In this document: positions 1 to 12,572 of the stretch, one piece after another
How the letters are laid out: each line of letters starts with the position of its first letter
Position numbering within the stretch: the first letter of the stretch is position 1
Assembly: GCF_000003605.2 (NCBI RefSeq)
Contig: NW_003117249.1
Span: forward strand, 1 to 28,230
DNA: 28,230 nucleotides
Direction of reading: 5' to 3'
From: Saccoglossus kowalevskii
Lineage: Eukaryota > Hemichordata > Enteropneusta > Harrimaniidae
Translations under genes and position numbers: made by a program
Notes under the pieces: model-generated
The model's database searches: none
The model's input: only the letters and a program-made list of their open reading frames with translations
What the model was told of the DNA's origin: nothing

Positions 1-8
1 TTCATCAT
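1..8 (+). repeat. Left terminal 8-mer, inverted at the right end
   Basis: ttcatcat does not fit the unit, which would read roughly tgattgt before gacgtgct. Its reverse complement atgatgaa ends the window at 28223-28230, where the unit also breaks off. Allowing one gap, the inverted match extends to about 12 bases, but acgt within it belongs to the repeat. Confidence 0.5.
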
Positions 9-150
9 GACGTGCTACACGCAATGTTTCACTAATCATTCATTGCGATTTTGATGTACTACGACGCAAAGTTTCACTAATCATTCATTGTGATTTTGAT
101 GTGCTACGACGCAATGTTTCACTAATCATTCATTGTGATTGTGACGTGCT

Positions 151-195
151 ATGACGCAATGTGTCACTCATCATTCATTGTGATTTTGATGTGCT
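151..195 (+). repeat. S cassette, truncated (third unit only)
   Basis: The S unit itself is present: ctatgacgc with the C-to-T stop, then tgtgtcactc and a gattttgatgtgct tail. The two units that normally precede it (gtggttgtgacg and gagtgtgacg tails) are missing and ordinary units stand in their place at 61-150. The usual gtggcgtgct unit follows directly. Confidence 0.85.
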
Positions 196-540
196 ACGAC
201 GCAATGTTTCACTAATCATTCATTGTGATTGTGGCGTGCTACGACGCAATGTTTTACTCATTATTCATTGTGGTTGTGACGTGCTACGACGTAATGTTTT
301 ACTCATTATTCATTGTGATTGTGATGTGCTACGACGCAATGTTTCACTAATCATTCATTGTGATTGTGACGTGCTACGACGCAATGTTTCACTCATCATT
401 CATTGTGATTGTGACGTGCTACGACGCAATGTTTCACTAATCATTCATTGTGATTGTGATGTGCTACGACGTAATGTTTCACTCATCATTCATTGTGATT
501 GTGACGTGCTACGACTCAATGTTTCTCTAATCATTCATTG

Positions 541-606
541 TGGATTGTGACGTGCTACGACGGAATGTTCCACTAATCATTCATTGTGATTGTGACGTGC
601 TACACG
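541..606 (+). repeat. TU pair: +1 base then -1 base
   Basis: An extra G in tgtggattg shifts the unit phase by +1 and 60 bases later ctacacgc (one base short of ctacgacgc) restores it. Between them lies a gttccac unit. The unit before the pair reads acgactcaatg. The +1 brings an immediate TGA into the open frame that starts at 161. Confidence 0.9.
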
Positions 607-1455
607 CAATGTTTCACTAATCATTCATTGCGATTTTGATGTACTACGACGCAAAATTTCACTAATCATTCATTGTGATTTTGATGTGCTACGACGCAAT
701 GTTTCACTAATCATTCATTGTGATTGTGACGTGCTACGACGTAATGTTTCACTGATCATTCATTGTCATTTTGATGTGCTACGACGCAATGTTTTACTAA
801 TCAAGCATTGTCATTTTGATGTGCTACGACGCAATGTTTCACTAATCATTCATTGTCATTTTGATGTGCTACGACGCAATGTTTCACTAATCATTCATTG
901 TGATTGTGATGTGCTACGACGCAATGTTTTATTCATTATTCATTGTGATTGTGATGTGCTACGACGTAATGTTTCACTAATCATTCATTGTGATTGTGAC
1001 GTGCTACGACGCAATGTTTCACTCATCATTCATTGTGATTTTGATGTGCTACGACGCAATGTTTTACTAATCAAGCATTGTCATTTTGATGTGCTACGAC
1101 GCAATGTTTCACTAATCATTCATTGTCATTTTGATGTGCTACGACGCAATGTTTCACTAATCATTCACTGTGATTGTGATGTGCTACGACGCAATGTTTT
1201 ATTCATTATTCATTGTGATTGTGACGTGCTACGACGTAATGTTTCACTAATCATTCATTGTGATTGTGACGTGCTACGACGCAATGTTTCACTCATCATT
1301 CATTGTGATTTTGATGTGCTACGACGCAATGTTTTACTAATCATTCATTGTCATTTTGATGTGCTACGACGCAATGTTTTACTAATCATTCATTGTCATT
1401 TTGATGTGCTACGACGCAATGTTTCACTAATCATTCATTGTGATTGTGACGTGCT

Positions 1456-1590
1456 ATGACGCAATGTTTTACTCATTATTCATTGTGGTTGTGACGTGCT
1501 ACAACTTAATGTTTTACTCATTATTCATTGTGAGTGTGACGTGCTATGACGCAATGTGTCACTCATCATTCATTGTGATTTTGATGTGCT
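1456..1590 (+). repeat. S cassette, ttttactc/acaacttaatg form
   Basis: Three-unit cassette: first unit with the TGA variant and a gtggttgtg tail, second with acaacttaatg and a gagtgtgacg tail, third the S unit with tgtgtcactc. It differs from the standard form by ttttactc in place of tttaactc, and by acaactt in place of acaacat. The copy at 22276-22410 is identical, and both are followed by a TU pair only 155 bases after the S motif. Confidence 0.9.
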
Positions 1591-1710
1591 ACGACGCAAT
1601 GTTTCACTAATCATTCATTGTGATTGTGGCGTGCTACGACGCAATGTTTCACTCATCATTCATTGTGATTGTGACGTGCTACGACTCAATGTTTCACTAA
1701 TCATTCATTG

Positions 1711-1776
1711 TGGATTGTGACGTGCTACGACGGAATGTTCCACAAATCATTCATTGTGATTGTGGCGTGCTACACG
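1711..1776 (+). repeat. TU pair, gttccacaaatc form
   Basis: Same +1/-1 pair, with private changes gttccacaaatc and gattgtggcg. Both are shared only by 22531-22596. Confidence 0.9.
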
Positions 1777-1950
1777 CAATGTTTCACTAATCATTCATTG
1801 CGATTCTGATGTACTACGACGCAATGTTTCACTAATCATTCATTGTGATTTTGATGTGCTACGACGCAATGTTTCACTAATCATTCATTGTGATTGTGAC
1901 GTGCTACGACGTAATGTTTCACTAATCATTCATTGTGATTGTGACGTGCT

Positions 1951-2085
1951 ATGACGCAATGTTTAACTCATTATTCATTGTGGTTGTGACGTGCTACAAC
2001 ATAATGTTTTACTCATTATTCATTGTGAGTGTGACGTGCTATGACGCAATGTGTCACTCATCATTCATTGTGATTTTGATGTGCT
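1951..2085 (+). repeat. S cassette, standard form
   Basis: Reference copy of the cassette: unit 1 ctatgacgcaatgtttaac, unit 2 ctacaacataatg with a gagtgtgacg tail, unit 3 ctatgacgcaatgtgtcac. Units 1 and 3 carry in-frame stops (TGA twice, TAA once), which ends every long open frame that reaches it. It lies 495 bases (11 units) after the previous cassette. Confidence 0.92.
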
Positions 2086-2580
2086 ACGACGCAATGTTTC
2101 ACTAATCATTCATTGTGATTGTGGCGTGCTACGACGCAATGTTTTACTCATTATTCATTGTGGTTGTGACGTGCTACGACGTAATGTTTTACTCATTATT
2201 CATTGTGATTGTGATGTGCTACGACGCAATGTTTCACTAATCATTCATTGTGATTGTGACGTGCTACGACGCAATGTTTTACTAATCAAGCATTGTCATT
2301 TTGATGTGCTACGACGCAATGTTTCACTAATCATTCATTGTCATTTTGATGTGCTACGACGCAATGTTTCACTAATCATTCATTGTGATTGTGATGTGCT
2401 ACGACGCAATGTTTTATTCATTATTCATTGTGATTGTGATGTGCTACGACGTAATGTTTCACTAATCATTCATTGTGATTGTGACGTGCTACGACGCAAT
2501 GTTTCACTCATCATTCATTGTGATTTTGATGAGCTACGACGCAATGTTTTACTAATCATTCATTGTCATTTTGACGTGCT

Positions 2581-2715
2581 ACGACGCAATGTTTAACTCA
2601 TTATTCATTGTGGTTGCGACGTGCTACAACATAATGTTTTACTCATTATTCATTGTGAGTGTGACGTGCTATGACGCAATGTGTCACTCATCATTCATTG
2701 TGATTTTGATGTGCT
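2581..2715 (+). repeat. S cassette, ggttgcgacg form
   Basis: The first unit starts acgacgc instead of atgacgc and its tail reads ggttgcgacg. The same combination appears only at 21421-21555, so the two copies share a more recent origin. A block of 1260 bases starting in this cassette is repeated about 3 kb downstream. Confidence 0.9.
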
Positions 2716-3927
2716 ACGACGCAATGTTTCACTAATCATTCATTGTGATTGTGGCGTGCTACGACGCAATGTTTTACTCATTATTCATTGTGGTTGTGAC
2801 GTGCTACGACGTAATGTTTCACTAATCATTCATTGTGATTGTGACGTGCTACGACGCAATGTTTCACTCATCATTCATTGTGATTGTGACGTGTTACGAC
2901 GCAATGTTTCACTCATCATTCATTGTGATTGTGACGTGCTACGACGGAATGTTCCACTAATCATTCATTGTGATTGTGACGTGCTACGACGCAATGTTTC
3001 ACTAATCATTCATTGTGATTTTGGCGTGCTACGACGGAATGTTCCACTAATCATTCATTGTGATTGTGACGTGCTACCACGCAATGTTTCACTAATCATT
3101 CATTGTGATTTTGATGTACTACGACGCAATGTTTCACTAATCATTCATTGTGATTGTGACGTGCTACGACGCAATGTTTCACTAATCATTCATTGTGATT
3201 GTGACGTGCTACGACGTAATGTTTCACTAATCATTCATTGTGATTGTTACGTGCTACGACGCAATGTTTCACTAATCATTCATTGTGATTGTGACGTGCT
3301 ACGATGCAATGTTTCACTAATCATTCATTGTGATTGTGACGTGCTACGACGTAATGTTTCACTAATCATTCATTGTGATTTTGATGTGCTACGACGTAAT
3401 GTTTCACTAATCATTCATTGTGATTGTGACGTGCTACGACGCAATGTTTCACTCATCATTCATTGTGATTTTGATGAGCTACGACGCAATGTTTTACTAA
3501 TCAATCATTGTCCTTTTGATGTGCTACGACGGAATGTTTCACTAATCATTCATTGTCATTTTGATGTGCTACGACGCAATGTTTCACTAATCATTCATTG
3601 TGATTGTGACGTGCTACGACGCAATGTTTTACTCATTATTCATTGTGATTGTGACGTGCTACGACGCAATGTTTCACTAATCATTCATTGTGATTGTGAC
3701 GTGCTACGACGGAATGTTCCACTAACCATTCATTGTGATTGTGACGTGCTACCACGCAATGTTTCACTAATCATTCCTTGTGATTTTGATGTACTACGAC
3801 GCAATGTTTCACTAAGCATTCATTGTGATTGTGACGTGCTACGACATAATGTTTCACTAATCATTCATTGTGACTTTGATGTGCTACGACGCAATGTTTC
3901 ACTCATCATTCATTGTGATTGTAACGT
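2681..3927 (+). repeat. 28-unit block, copy 1 of 3
   Basis: About 1.25 kb that recurs at 5697-6943 with an offset of 3016 (67 units + the single T at 4391). The only difference I found is gtttcactaatc here against gtttctctaatc near 6376. Rare shared markers include gattttggcg, gattgttacg, tccttttgatg, actaaccattc, cattccttg and actaagcattc. Confidence 0.88.
3135..3158 (+). repeat. Imperfect hairpin inside the consensus unit (example copy)
   Basis: Within each unit the arm CACTAATCA (3135-3143 here) can pair with TGATTGTG (3151-3158) across a 7-base loop TTCATTG, giving 8 base pairs with one bulged T. Units with a gattttg tail lose the outer pairs, and ctcattatt units disrupt the inner ones. 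The fold is read from the sequence; no function is implied. The same position recurs every 45 bases in consensus-type units. Confidence 0.6.
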
Positions 3928-3960
3928 GCTACGACTCAATGTTTCACTAATCATTCATTG

Positions 3961-4026
3961 TGGATTGTGACGTGCTACGACGGAATGTTCCACTAATCAT
4001 TCATTGTGATTGTGACGTGCTACACG
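3961..4026 (+). repeat. TU pair
   Basis: Same +1/-1 pair preceded by gattgtaacg and acgactcaatg. The upstream gtaacg change is shared with the pair at 25231, so these two descend from one copy. Confidence 0.9.
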
Positions 4027-4390
4027 CAATGTTTCACTAATCATTCATTGCGATTTTGATGTACTACGACGCAAAGTTTCACTAATCATTCATTGTGATT
4101 TTGATGTGCTACGACGCAATGTTTCACTAATCATTCATTGTGATTGTGACGTGCTACGACGTAATGTTTCACTGATCATTCATTGTCATTTTGATGTGCT
4201 ACGACGCAATGTTTTACTAATCAAGCATTGTCATTTTGATGTGCTACGACGCAATGTTTCACTAATCATTCATTGTCATTTTGATGTGCTACGACGCAAT
4301 GTTTCACTAATCATTCATTGTGATTGTGATGTGCTACGACGCAATGTTTTATTCATTATTCATTGTGATTGTGATGTGCTACGACGCAAT

Positions 4391-4396
4391 GTTTTT
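4391..4396 (+). repeat. Single-T insertion shifting the array phase
   Basis: gtttttacta has five T where other units have four (for example near 4211). Phase changes from 16 to 17 and stays there for 3 kb. The site is also the left end of the long match to 22782-25160. A homopolymer read error cannot be excluded. Confidence 0.85.
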
Positions 4397-4741
4397 ACTA
4401 ATCAAGCATTGTCATTTTGATGTGCTACGACGCAATGTTTCACTAATCATTCATTGTCATTTTGATGTGCTACGACGCAATGTTTCACTAATCATTCATT
4501 GTGATTGTGATGTGCTACGACGCAATGTTTTATTCATTATTCATTGTGATTGTGATGTGCTACGACGTAATGTTTCACTAATCATTCATTGTGATTTTGA
4601 TGATCTACGACGCAATGTTTTACTAATCAATCATTGTCATTTTGATGTGCTCCGACGCAATGTTTTACTAATCATTCATTGTCATTTTGATGTGCTACGA
4701 CGCAATGTTTCACTAATCATTCATTGTGATTGTGACGTGCT

Positions 4742-4876
4742 ATGACGCAATGTTTAACTCATTATTCATTGTGGTTGTGACGTGCTACAACATAATGTTT
4801 TACTCATTATTCATTGTGAGTGTGACGTGCTATGACGCAATGTGTCACTCATCATTCATTGTGATTTTGATGTGCT
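4742..4876 (+). repeat. S cassette, standard form
   Basis: Matches the standard form. It sits inside the 2.4-kb segment (4393-6771) that recurs at 22782-25160; its counterpart there is 23131-23265. Confidence 0.92.
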
Positions 4877-5596
4877 ACGACGCAATGTTTCACTAATCAT
4901 TCATTGTGATTGTGGCGTGCTACGACGCAATGTTTTACTCATTATTCATTGTGGTTGTGACGTGCTACGACGTAATGTTTCACTAATCATTCATTGTGAT
5001 TGTGACGTGCTACGACGCAATGTTTCACTCATCATTCATTGTGATTGTGACGTGTTACGACGCAATGTTTCACTCATCATTCATTGTGATTGTGACGTGC
5101 TACGACGGAATGTTCCACTAATCATTCATTGTGATTGTGACGTGCTACGACGCAATGTTTCACTAATCATTCATTGTGATTTTGACGTGCTACGACGCAA
5201 TGTTTTACTAATCAAGCATTGTCATTTTGATGTGCTACGACGCAATGTTTCACTAATCATTCATTGTCATTTTGATGTGCTATGACGCAATGTTTCACTA
5301 ATCATTCATTGTGATTGTGATGTGCTACGACGCAATGTTTTATTCATTATTCATTGTGATTGTGATGTGCTACGACGTAATGTTTCACTAATCATTCATT
5401 GTGATTGTGCCGTGCTACGACGGAATGTTTCACTCATCATTCATTGTGATTTTGATGATCTACGACGCAATGTTTTACTAATCAATCATTGTCATTTTGA
5501 TGTGCTCCGACGCAATGTTTTACTAATCATTCATTGTCATTTTGATGTGCTACGACGCAATGTTTCACTAATCATTCATTGTGATTGTGACGTGCT

Positions 5597-5731
5597 ATGA
5601 CGCAATGTTTAACTCATTATTCATTGTGGTTGTGACGTGCTACAACATAATGTTTTACTCATTATTCATTGTGAGTGTGACGTGCTATGACGCAATGTGT
5701 CACTCATCATTCATTGTGATTTTGATGTGCT
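5597..5731 (+). repeat. S cassette, standard form
   Basis: Standard form, 855 bases (19 units) after the previous cassette. Its counterpart in the distant copy is 23986-24120, also 855 bases from its predecessor. Confidence 0.92.
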
Positions 5732-6943
5732 ACGACGCAATGTTTCACTAATCATTCATTGTGATTGTGGCGTGCTACGACGCAATGTTTTACTCATTAT
5801 TCATTGTGGTTGTGACGTGCTACGACGTAATGTTTCACTAATCATTCATTGTGATTGTGACGTGCTACGACGCAATGTTTCACTCATCATTCATTGTGAT
5901 TGTGACGTGTTACGACGCAATGTTTCACTCATCATTCATTGTGATTGTGACGTGCTACGACGGAATGTTCCACTAATCATTCATTGTGATTGTGACGTGC
6001 TACGACGCAATGTTTCACTAATCATTCATTGTGATTTTGGCGTGCTACGACGGAATGTTCCACTAATCATTCATTGTGATTGTGACGTGCTACCACGCAA
6101 TGTTTCACTAATCATTCATTGTGATTTTGATGTACTACGACGCAATGTTTCACTAATCATTCATTGTGATTGTGACGTGCTACGACGCAATGTTTCACTA
6201 ATCATTCATTGTGATTGTGACGTGCTACGACGTAATGTTTCACTAATCATTCATTGTGATTGTTACGTGCTACGACGCAATGTTTCACTAATCATTCATT
6301 GTGATTGTGACGTGCTACGATGCAATGTTTCACTAATCATTCATTGTGATTGTGACGTGCTACGACGTAATGTTTCTCTAATCATTCATTGTGATTTTGA
6401 TGTGCTACGACGTAATGTTTCACTAATCATTCATTGTGATTGTGACGTGCTACGACGCAATGTTTCACTCATCATTCATTGTGATTTTGATGAGCTACGA
6501 CGCAATGTTTTACTAATCAATCATTGTCCTTTTGATGTGCTACGACGGAATGTTTCACTAATCATTCATTGTCATTTTGATGTGCTACGACGCAATGTTT
6601 CACTAATCATTCATTGTGATTGTGACGTGCTACGACGCAATGTTTTACTCATTATTCATTGTGATTGTGACGTGCTACGACGCAATGTTTCACTAATCAT
6701 TCATTGTGATTGTGACGTGCTACGACGGAATGTTCCACTAACCATTCATTGTGATTGTGACGTGCTACCACGCAATGTTTCACTAATCATTCCTTGTGAT
6801 TTTGATGTACTACGACGCAATGTTTCACTAAGCATTCATTGTGATTGTGACGTGCTACGACATAATGTTTCACTAATCATTCATTGTGACTTTGATGTGC
6901 TACGACGCAATGTTTCACTCATCATTCATTGTGATTGTGACGT
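5697..6943 (+). repeat. 28-unit block, copy 2 of 3
   Basis: Near-identical to copy 1. It diverges at its right end, where copy 1 reads gtaacg with acgactc and this copy reads gtgacg with acgacacaatg, and it is not followed by a TU pair. Confidence 0.88.
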
Positions 6944-7404
6944 GCTACGACACAATGTTTTACTAATCATTCATTGAGATTGTGACGTGCTACGACGCAA
7001 TGTTTCACTAATCATTCATTGTGAATGTGACGTGCTACGACGCAATGTTTCACTCATCATTCATTGTGATTGTGACGTGCTACGACGCAATGTTTCACTA
7101 ATCATTCATTGTGATTGTGACGTGCTACGACGCAATGTTTCACTAATCATTCATTGTGATTGTGACGTGCTACAACGTAATGTTTCACTAATCATTCATT
7201 GGGATTGTTACGTGCTACGACGCAATGTTTCACTAATCATTCATTGTGATTGTGACGTGCTACGACGCAATGTTTCACTAATCATTCATTATGGTTTTGA
7301 TGTGCTACGATGCAATGTTTCACTAATCATTCATTGTGATTGTGACGTGCTACGACGTAATGTTTCACTAATCATTCATTGTGATTTTGATGTGCTACGA
7401 CGCA

Positions 7405-7673
7405 ATGTTTTCACTAATCATTCCATTGTGATTTGATGTGCTACGACGCAATGTTTCACTAATCATTCATTGTGATTGTGACGTGCTACGACGTAATGTT
7501 TCACTGATCATTCATTGTCATTTTGATGTGCTACGACACAATGTTTTACTAATCAAGCATTGTCATTTTGATGTGCTACGACGCAATGTTTCACTAATCA
7601 TTCATTGTCATTTTGATGTGCTACGACGCAATGTTTCACTAATCATTCATTGTGATTGTGACGTGCTACACGC
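7405..7673 (+). repeat. Indel cluster and lone -1 unit
   Basis: Within 30 bases there is an extra T (gttttcac, about 7408-7411), an extra C (attccattg, about 7423) and a missing T (gatttgatg, about 7432), net +1. About 230 bases later ctacacgc (7667-7673) removes one base and restores the phase, without the +1 partner that normally precedes this motif. Two of the three changes are in homopolymer runs, so sequencing error is possible. Confidence 0.8.
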
Positions 7674-8251
7674 AATGTTTCACTAATCATTCATTGCGAT
7701 TTTGATGTACTACGACGCAATGTTTCACTAATCATTCATTGTGATTTTGATGTGCTACGACGCAATGTTTCACTAATCATTCATTGTGATTGTGACGTGC
7801 TACGACGTAATGTTTCACTGATCATTCATTGTCATTTTGATGTGCTACGACGCAATGTTTTACTAATCAAGCATTGTCATTTTGATGTGCTACGACGCAA
7901 TGTTTCACTAATCATTCATTGTCATTTTGATGTGCTACGACGCAATGTTTCACTAATCATTCATTGTGATTGTGATGTGCTAAGACGCAATGTTTTATTC
8001 ATTATTCATTGTGATTGTGATGTGCTACGACGTAATGTTTCACTAATCATTCATTGTGATTGTGACGTGCTACGACGCAATGTTTCACTCATCATTCATT
8101 GTGATTTTGATGATCTACGACGCAATGTTTTACTAATCAATCATTGTCATTTTGATGTGCTACGACGCAATGTTTTACTAATCATTCATTGTCATTTTGA
8201 TGTGCTACGACACAATGTTTCACTAATCATTCATTGTGATTGTGACGTGCT

Positions 8252-8386
8252 ATGACGCAATGTTTAACTCATTATTCATTGTGGTTGTGACGTGCTACAA
8301 CATAATGTTTTACTCATTATTCATTGTGAGTGTGACGTGCTATGACGCAATGTGTCACTCATCATTCATTGTGATTTTGATGTGCT
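8252..8386 (+). repeat. S cassette, standard form
   Basis: Standard form. The following block shares the first two units with other S blocks, then carries gtggtagtgacgtac in the gtggttgtgacgtgc position and leads into the gttccac/ctaccacgc-rich stretch. Confidence 0.92.
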
Positions 8387-11300
8387 ACGACGCAATGTTT
8401 CACTAATCATTCATTGTGATTGTGGCGTGCTACGACGCAATGTTTTACTCATTATTCATTGTGGTAGTGACGTACTACGACGTAATGTTTTACTCATTAT
8501 TCATTGTGATTGTGATGTGCTACGACGCAATGTTTCACTAATCATTCATTGTGATTGTGACGTGCTACGACGCAATGTTTCACTCATCATTCATTGTGAT
8601 TGTGACGTGCTACGACGCAATGTTTCACTAATCATTCATTGTGATTGTGACGTTCTACGACGGAATGTTCCACTAATCATTCATTGTGATTGTGACGTGC
8701 TACCACGCAATGTTTCACTAATCATTCATTGTCATTTTGATGTACTACGACGCAATGTTTCACTAATCATTCATTGTGATTGTGACGTGCTACGACGTAA
8801 TGTTTCACTAATCATTCATTGTGACTTTGATGTGCTACGACGCAATGTTTCACTCATCATTCATTGTGATCGTGACGTGCTACGACGTAATGTTTCACTA
8901 ATCATTCATTGTGATTGTGACGTGCTACGACACAATGTTTCACTAATCATTCATTGTGATTGTGACGTGCTACGACGCAATGTTTCACTCATCATTCATT
9001 GTGATTGTGACGTGCTACGACGCAATGTTTCACTAATCATTCATTGTGATTGTGACGTGCTACGACGGAATGTTCCACTAATCATTCATTGTGATTGTGA
9101 CGTGCTACCACGCAATGTTTCACTAATCATTCATTGTGATTTTGATGTACTACGACGCAATATTTCACTAATCATTCATTGTGATTGTGACGTGCTACGA
9201 CGCAATGTTTCACTAATCATTCATTGTGATTGTGACGTGCTACGACGTAATGTTTCACTAATCATTCATTGTGATTGTTACGTGCTACGACGCAATGTTT
9301 CACTAATCATTCATTGTGATTGTGACGTGCTACGACGCAATGTTTCACTAATCATTCCTTATGATTTTGACGTGCTACGATGCAATGTTTCACTAATCAT
9401 TAATTGTGATTGTGACGTGCTACGACGTAATGTTTCACTAATCATTCATTGTGATTTTGATGTGCTACGACGCAGTGTTTCACTAATCATTCATTGTGAT
9501 TGTGACGTGCTTCGCCGCAATGTTTCACTCATCATTCATTGTGATTGTGACGTGCTACGACTCAATGTTTCACTAATCATTCATTGTGGATTGTGACGTG
9601 CTACGACGGAATGTTCCACTAATCATTCATTGTGATTGTGACGTGCTACACGCAATGTTTCACTAATCATTCATTGCGATTTTGATGTACTACGACGCAA
9701 TGTTTCACTAATCATTCATTGTGATTGTGACGTGCTACGACGCATTGTTTCACTGATCATTCATTGTGATTTTGACGTGCTACGACGCAATGTTTTACTA
9801 ATCTATCATTGTCATTTTGACGTGCTACGACGCAATGTTTCACTAATCATTCATTGTCATTTTCATGTGCTACGACGCAATGTTTCACTAATCATTCATT
9901 GTGATTGTGATGTGCTACGACGCAATGTTTTATTCATTATTCATTGCGATTGTGATGTGCTACTACGTAATGTTTCGCTAATCATTCATTGTGATTGTGA
10001 CGTGCTACGACGCAATGTTTCACTAATCATTCGTTGTGATTGTGACGTGCTACGACGCAATGTTTTACTTATTATTCATTGTGATTGTGTCGTGCTACGA
10101 CGTAATGTTTTACACATTATTCATTGTGATTGTGATGTGCTACGAGGCAATGTTTCACTAATCATTCATTGTGAATGTGACGTGCTACGACGCAATGTTT
10201 CACTCATCATTCATTGTGATTGTGACGTGCTACGACGCAATGTTTCACTAATCATTCATTGTGATTGTGACGTGCTACGACGCAATGTTTCACTCATCAT
10301 TCATTGTGATTGTGACGTGCTACGACGGAATGTTCCACTAATCATTCATTGTGATTGTGACGTGCTACCACGCAATGTTTCACTAATCATTCATTGTGAT
10401 TTTGATGTACTACGACGCAATGTTTCACTAATCATTCATTGTGATTGTGACGTGCTACGACGTAATGTTTCACTAATCATTCATTGTGACTTTGATGTGC
10501 TACGACGCAATGTTTCACTCATCATTCATTGTGATTGTGACGTGCTACGACGTAACGTTTCACTAATCATTCATTGTGATTGTGACGTGCTACGACACAA
10601 TGTTTCACTAATCATTCATTGTGATTGTGACGTGCTACGAAGCAATGTTTCACTAATCATTCATTGTGATTGTGACGTGCTACGACACAATGTTTCACTC
10701 ATCATTCATTGTGATTGTGACGTGCTACGACGCAATGTTTCACTAATTATTCATTGTGATTGTGACGTGCTACGACGCAATGTTCCACTAATCATTCATT
10801 GTGATTGTGACGTGCTACCACGCAATGTTTCACTAATCATTCATTGTGATTTTGATGTACTACGACGTAATGTTTCACTAATCATTCATTGTGATTGTGA
10901 CGTGCTACGACGCAATGTTTCACTAATCATTCATTGTGATTGTGACGTGCTACGACGTAATGTTTCACTAATCATTCATTGTGATTGTTACCTGCTACGA
11001 CGCAATGTTTCACTAATCATTCATTGTGATTGTGACGTGCTACGACGCAATGTTTCACTAATCATTCATTATGATTTTGACGTGCTACGATGCAATGTTT
11101 CACTAATCATTAATTGTGATTGTGACGTGCTACGACGTAATGTTTCACTAATCATTCATTGTGATTTTGATGTGCTACGACGCAATGTTTCACTAATCAT
11201 TCATTGTGATTGTGACGTGCTACGACGCAATGTTTCACTAATCATTCATTATGATTTTGATGTGCTACGATGCAATGTTTCACTAATCATTCATTGTGAT

Positions 11301-11971
11301 TGTGACGTGCTACGACGTAATGTTTCACTAATCATTCATTGTGATTGTGACGTGCTACGAAGCAATGTTTCACTAATCATTCATTGTGATTGTGACGTGC
11401 TACGACGCAATGTTTCACTCATCATTCATTGTGATTGTGACGTGCTACGACGCAATGTTTCACTAATCATTCATTGTGATTATGACGTGCTACGACGCAA
11501 TGTTCCACTAATCATTCATTGTGATTGTGACGTGCTACCACGCAATGTTTCACTAATCATTCATTGTGATTTTGATGTACTACGACGTAATGTTTCACTA
11601 ATCATTCATTGTGATTGTGACGTGCTACGACGCAATGTTTCACTAATCGTTCATTGTGATTGTTACGTGCTACGACGCAATGTTTCACTAATCATTCATT
11701 GTGATTGTGACGTGCTACGACGCAATGTTTCACTAATCATTCATTATGATTTTGATGTGCTACGATGCAATGTTTCACTAATCATTCATTGTGATTGTGA
11801 CGTGCTACGACGTAATGTTTCACTAATCATTCATTGTGATCTTGATGTGCTACGACGCAATGTTTCACTAATCATTCATTGTGATTGTGACGTGCTACGA
11901 CACAATGTTTCACTCATCATTCATTGTGATTGTGACGTGCTACGACTCAATGTTTCACTAATCATTCATTG
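8387..11971 (+). repeat. Sub-region of array I rich in gttccac/ctaccacgc unit pairs
   Basis: Between an S cassette and a TU pair, this stretch is dominated by gtgacgtgct tails and by a two-unit signature: a gttccac unit followed by one starting ctaccacgc. The ctaccacgc units start at 8702, 9107, 10367, 10817 and 11537, that is 9, 28, 10 and 16 units apart. Units with a ttatgattttg or ttatggttttg core followed by acgatgcaatg also recur (about 9360, 11070, 11250, 11750). The tcattttgatgtgct units that are frequent on both sides are nearly absent, apart from about 8730 and 9810-9870. It looks like a local expansion of one part of the block seen at 2940-3460. Confidence 0.75.
9587..9652 (+). repeat. 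TU pair
   Basis: Standard pair. The third unit after it reads acgacgcattgtttcactgatc, seen only near 9738. Confidence 0.88.
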
Positions 11972-11975
11972 TTGA
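9732..11975 (+). other. Longest open frame (747 codons), judged non-coding
   Basis: This frame reads a 15-residue repeat (typically LRRNVSLIIHCDCDV) for about 50 units and stops where the +1 of a TU pair shifts the frame. No non-repeat start or end, signal peptide, domain or promoter can be seen. Other long frames of the same kind end at TGA or TAA variants of ordinary units. The reverse strand has a stop in every frame of every consensus unit. A repetitive protein exon cannot be formally excluded, but nothing favours it beyond the frame being open. Confidence 0.7.
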
Positions 11976-12037
11976 TTGTGAAGTGCTACGACGGAATGTT
12001 CCACTAATCATTCATTGTGATTGTGACGTGCTACACG
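11972..12037 (+). repeat. TU pair, tgttgattgtgaagtg form, plus one extra C
   Basis: The inserted base here gives tgttgatt instead of tgtggatt, and gacgtg is gaagtg. The -1 at ctacacgc is followed within 10 bases by an extra C (gtttccactaat, 12046-12047), so the phase ends up shifted by +1 overall. Confidence 0.88.
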
Positions 12038-12572
12038 CAATGTTTCCACTAATCATTCATTGCGATTTTGATGTACTACGACGCAAAGTTTCACTAATCA
12101 TTCATTGTGATTTTGATGTGCTACGACGCAATGTTTCACTAATCATTCATTGTGATTGTGACGTGCTACGACGTAATGTTTCACTGATCATTCATTGTCA
12201 TTTTGATGTGCTACGACGCAATGTTTTACTAATCAAGCATTGTCATTTTGATGTGCTACGACGCAATGTTTCACTAATCATTCATTGTCATTTTGATGTG
12301 CTACGACGCAATGTTTCACTAATCATTCATTGTGATTGTGATGTGCTACGACGCAATGTTTTATTCATTATTCATTGTGATTGTGATGTGCTACGACGTA
12401 ATGTTTCACTAATCATTCATTGTGATTTTGATGATCTACGACGCAATGTTTTACTAATCAATCATTGTCATTTTGATGTGCTCCGACGCAATGTTTTACT
12501 AATCATTCATTGTCATTTTGACGTGCTACGACGCAATGTTTCACTAATCATTCATTGTGATTGTGACGAGCT

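Larger units (their letters stand above)
1381..1936 (+). repeat. 556-bp exact repeat, copy A
   Basis: Reading line by line I see no difference from 22201-22756 (offset 20820). It contains an S cassette and a TU pair with private substitutions. To the left the copies differ at tcattcattg/tcaatcattg; to the right they part at gattgtgacg/cattttgatg. Confidence 0.9.
4393..6771 (+). repeat. 2.4-kb segment, copy A (pair with 22782-25160)
   Basis: About 53 units match 22782-25160 with an offset of 18389. The few differences I found by eye include gctac/gcaac near 4876, ctccgacg/ctctgacg near 5511, gttccac/gtttcac near 6060, ctctaatc/cactagtc near 6376 and ctacgacg/ctacaacg near 6451, which puts identity above 99%. 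Confidence 0.88.
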
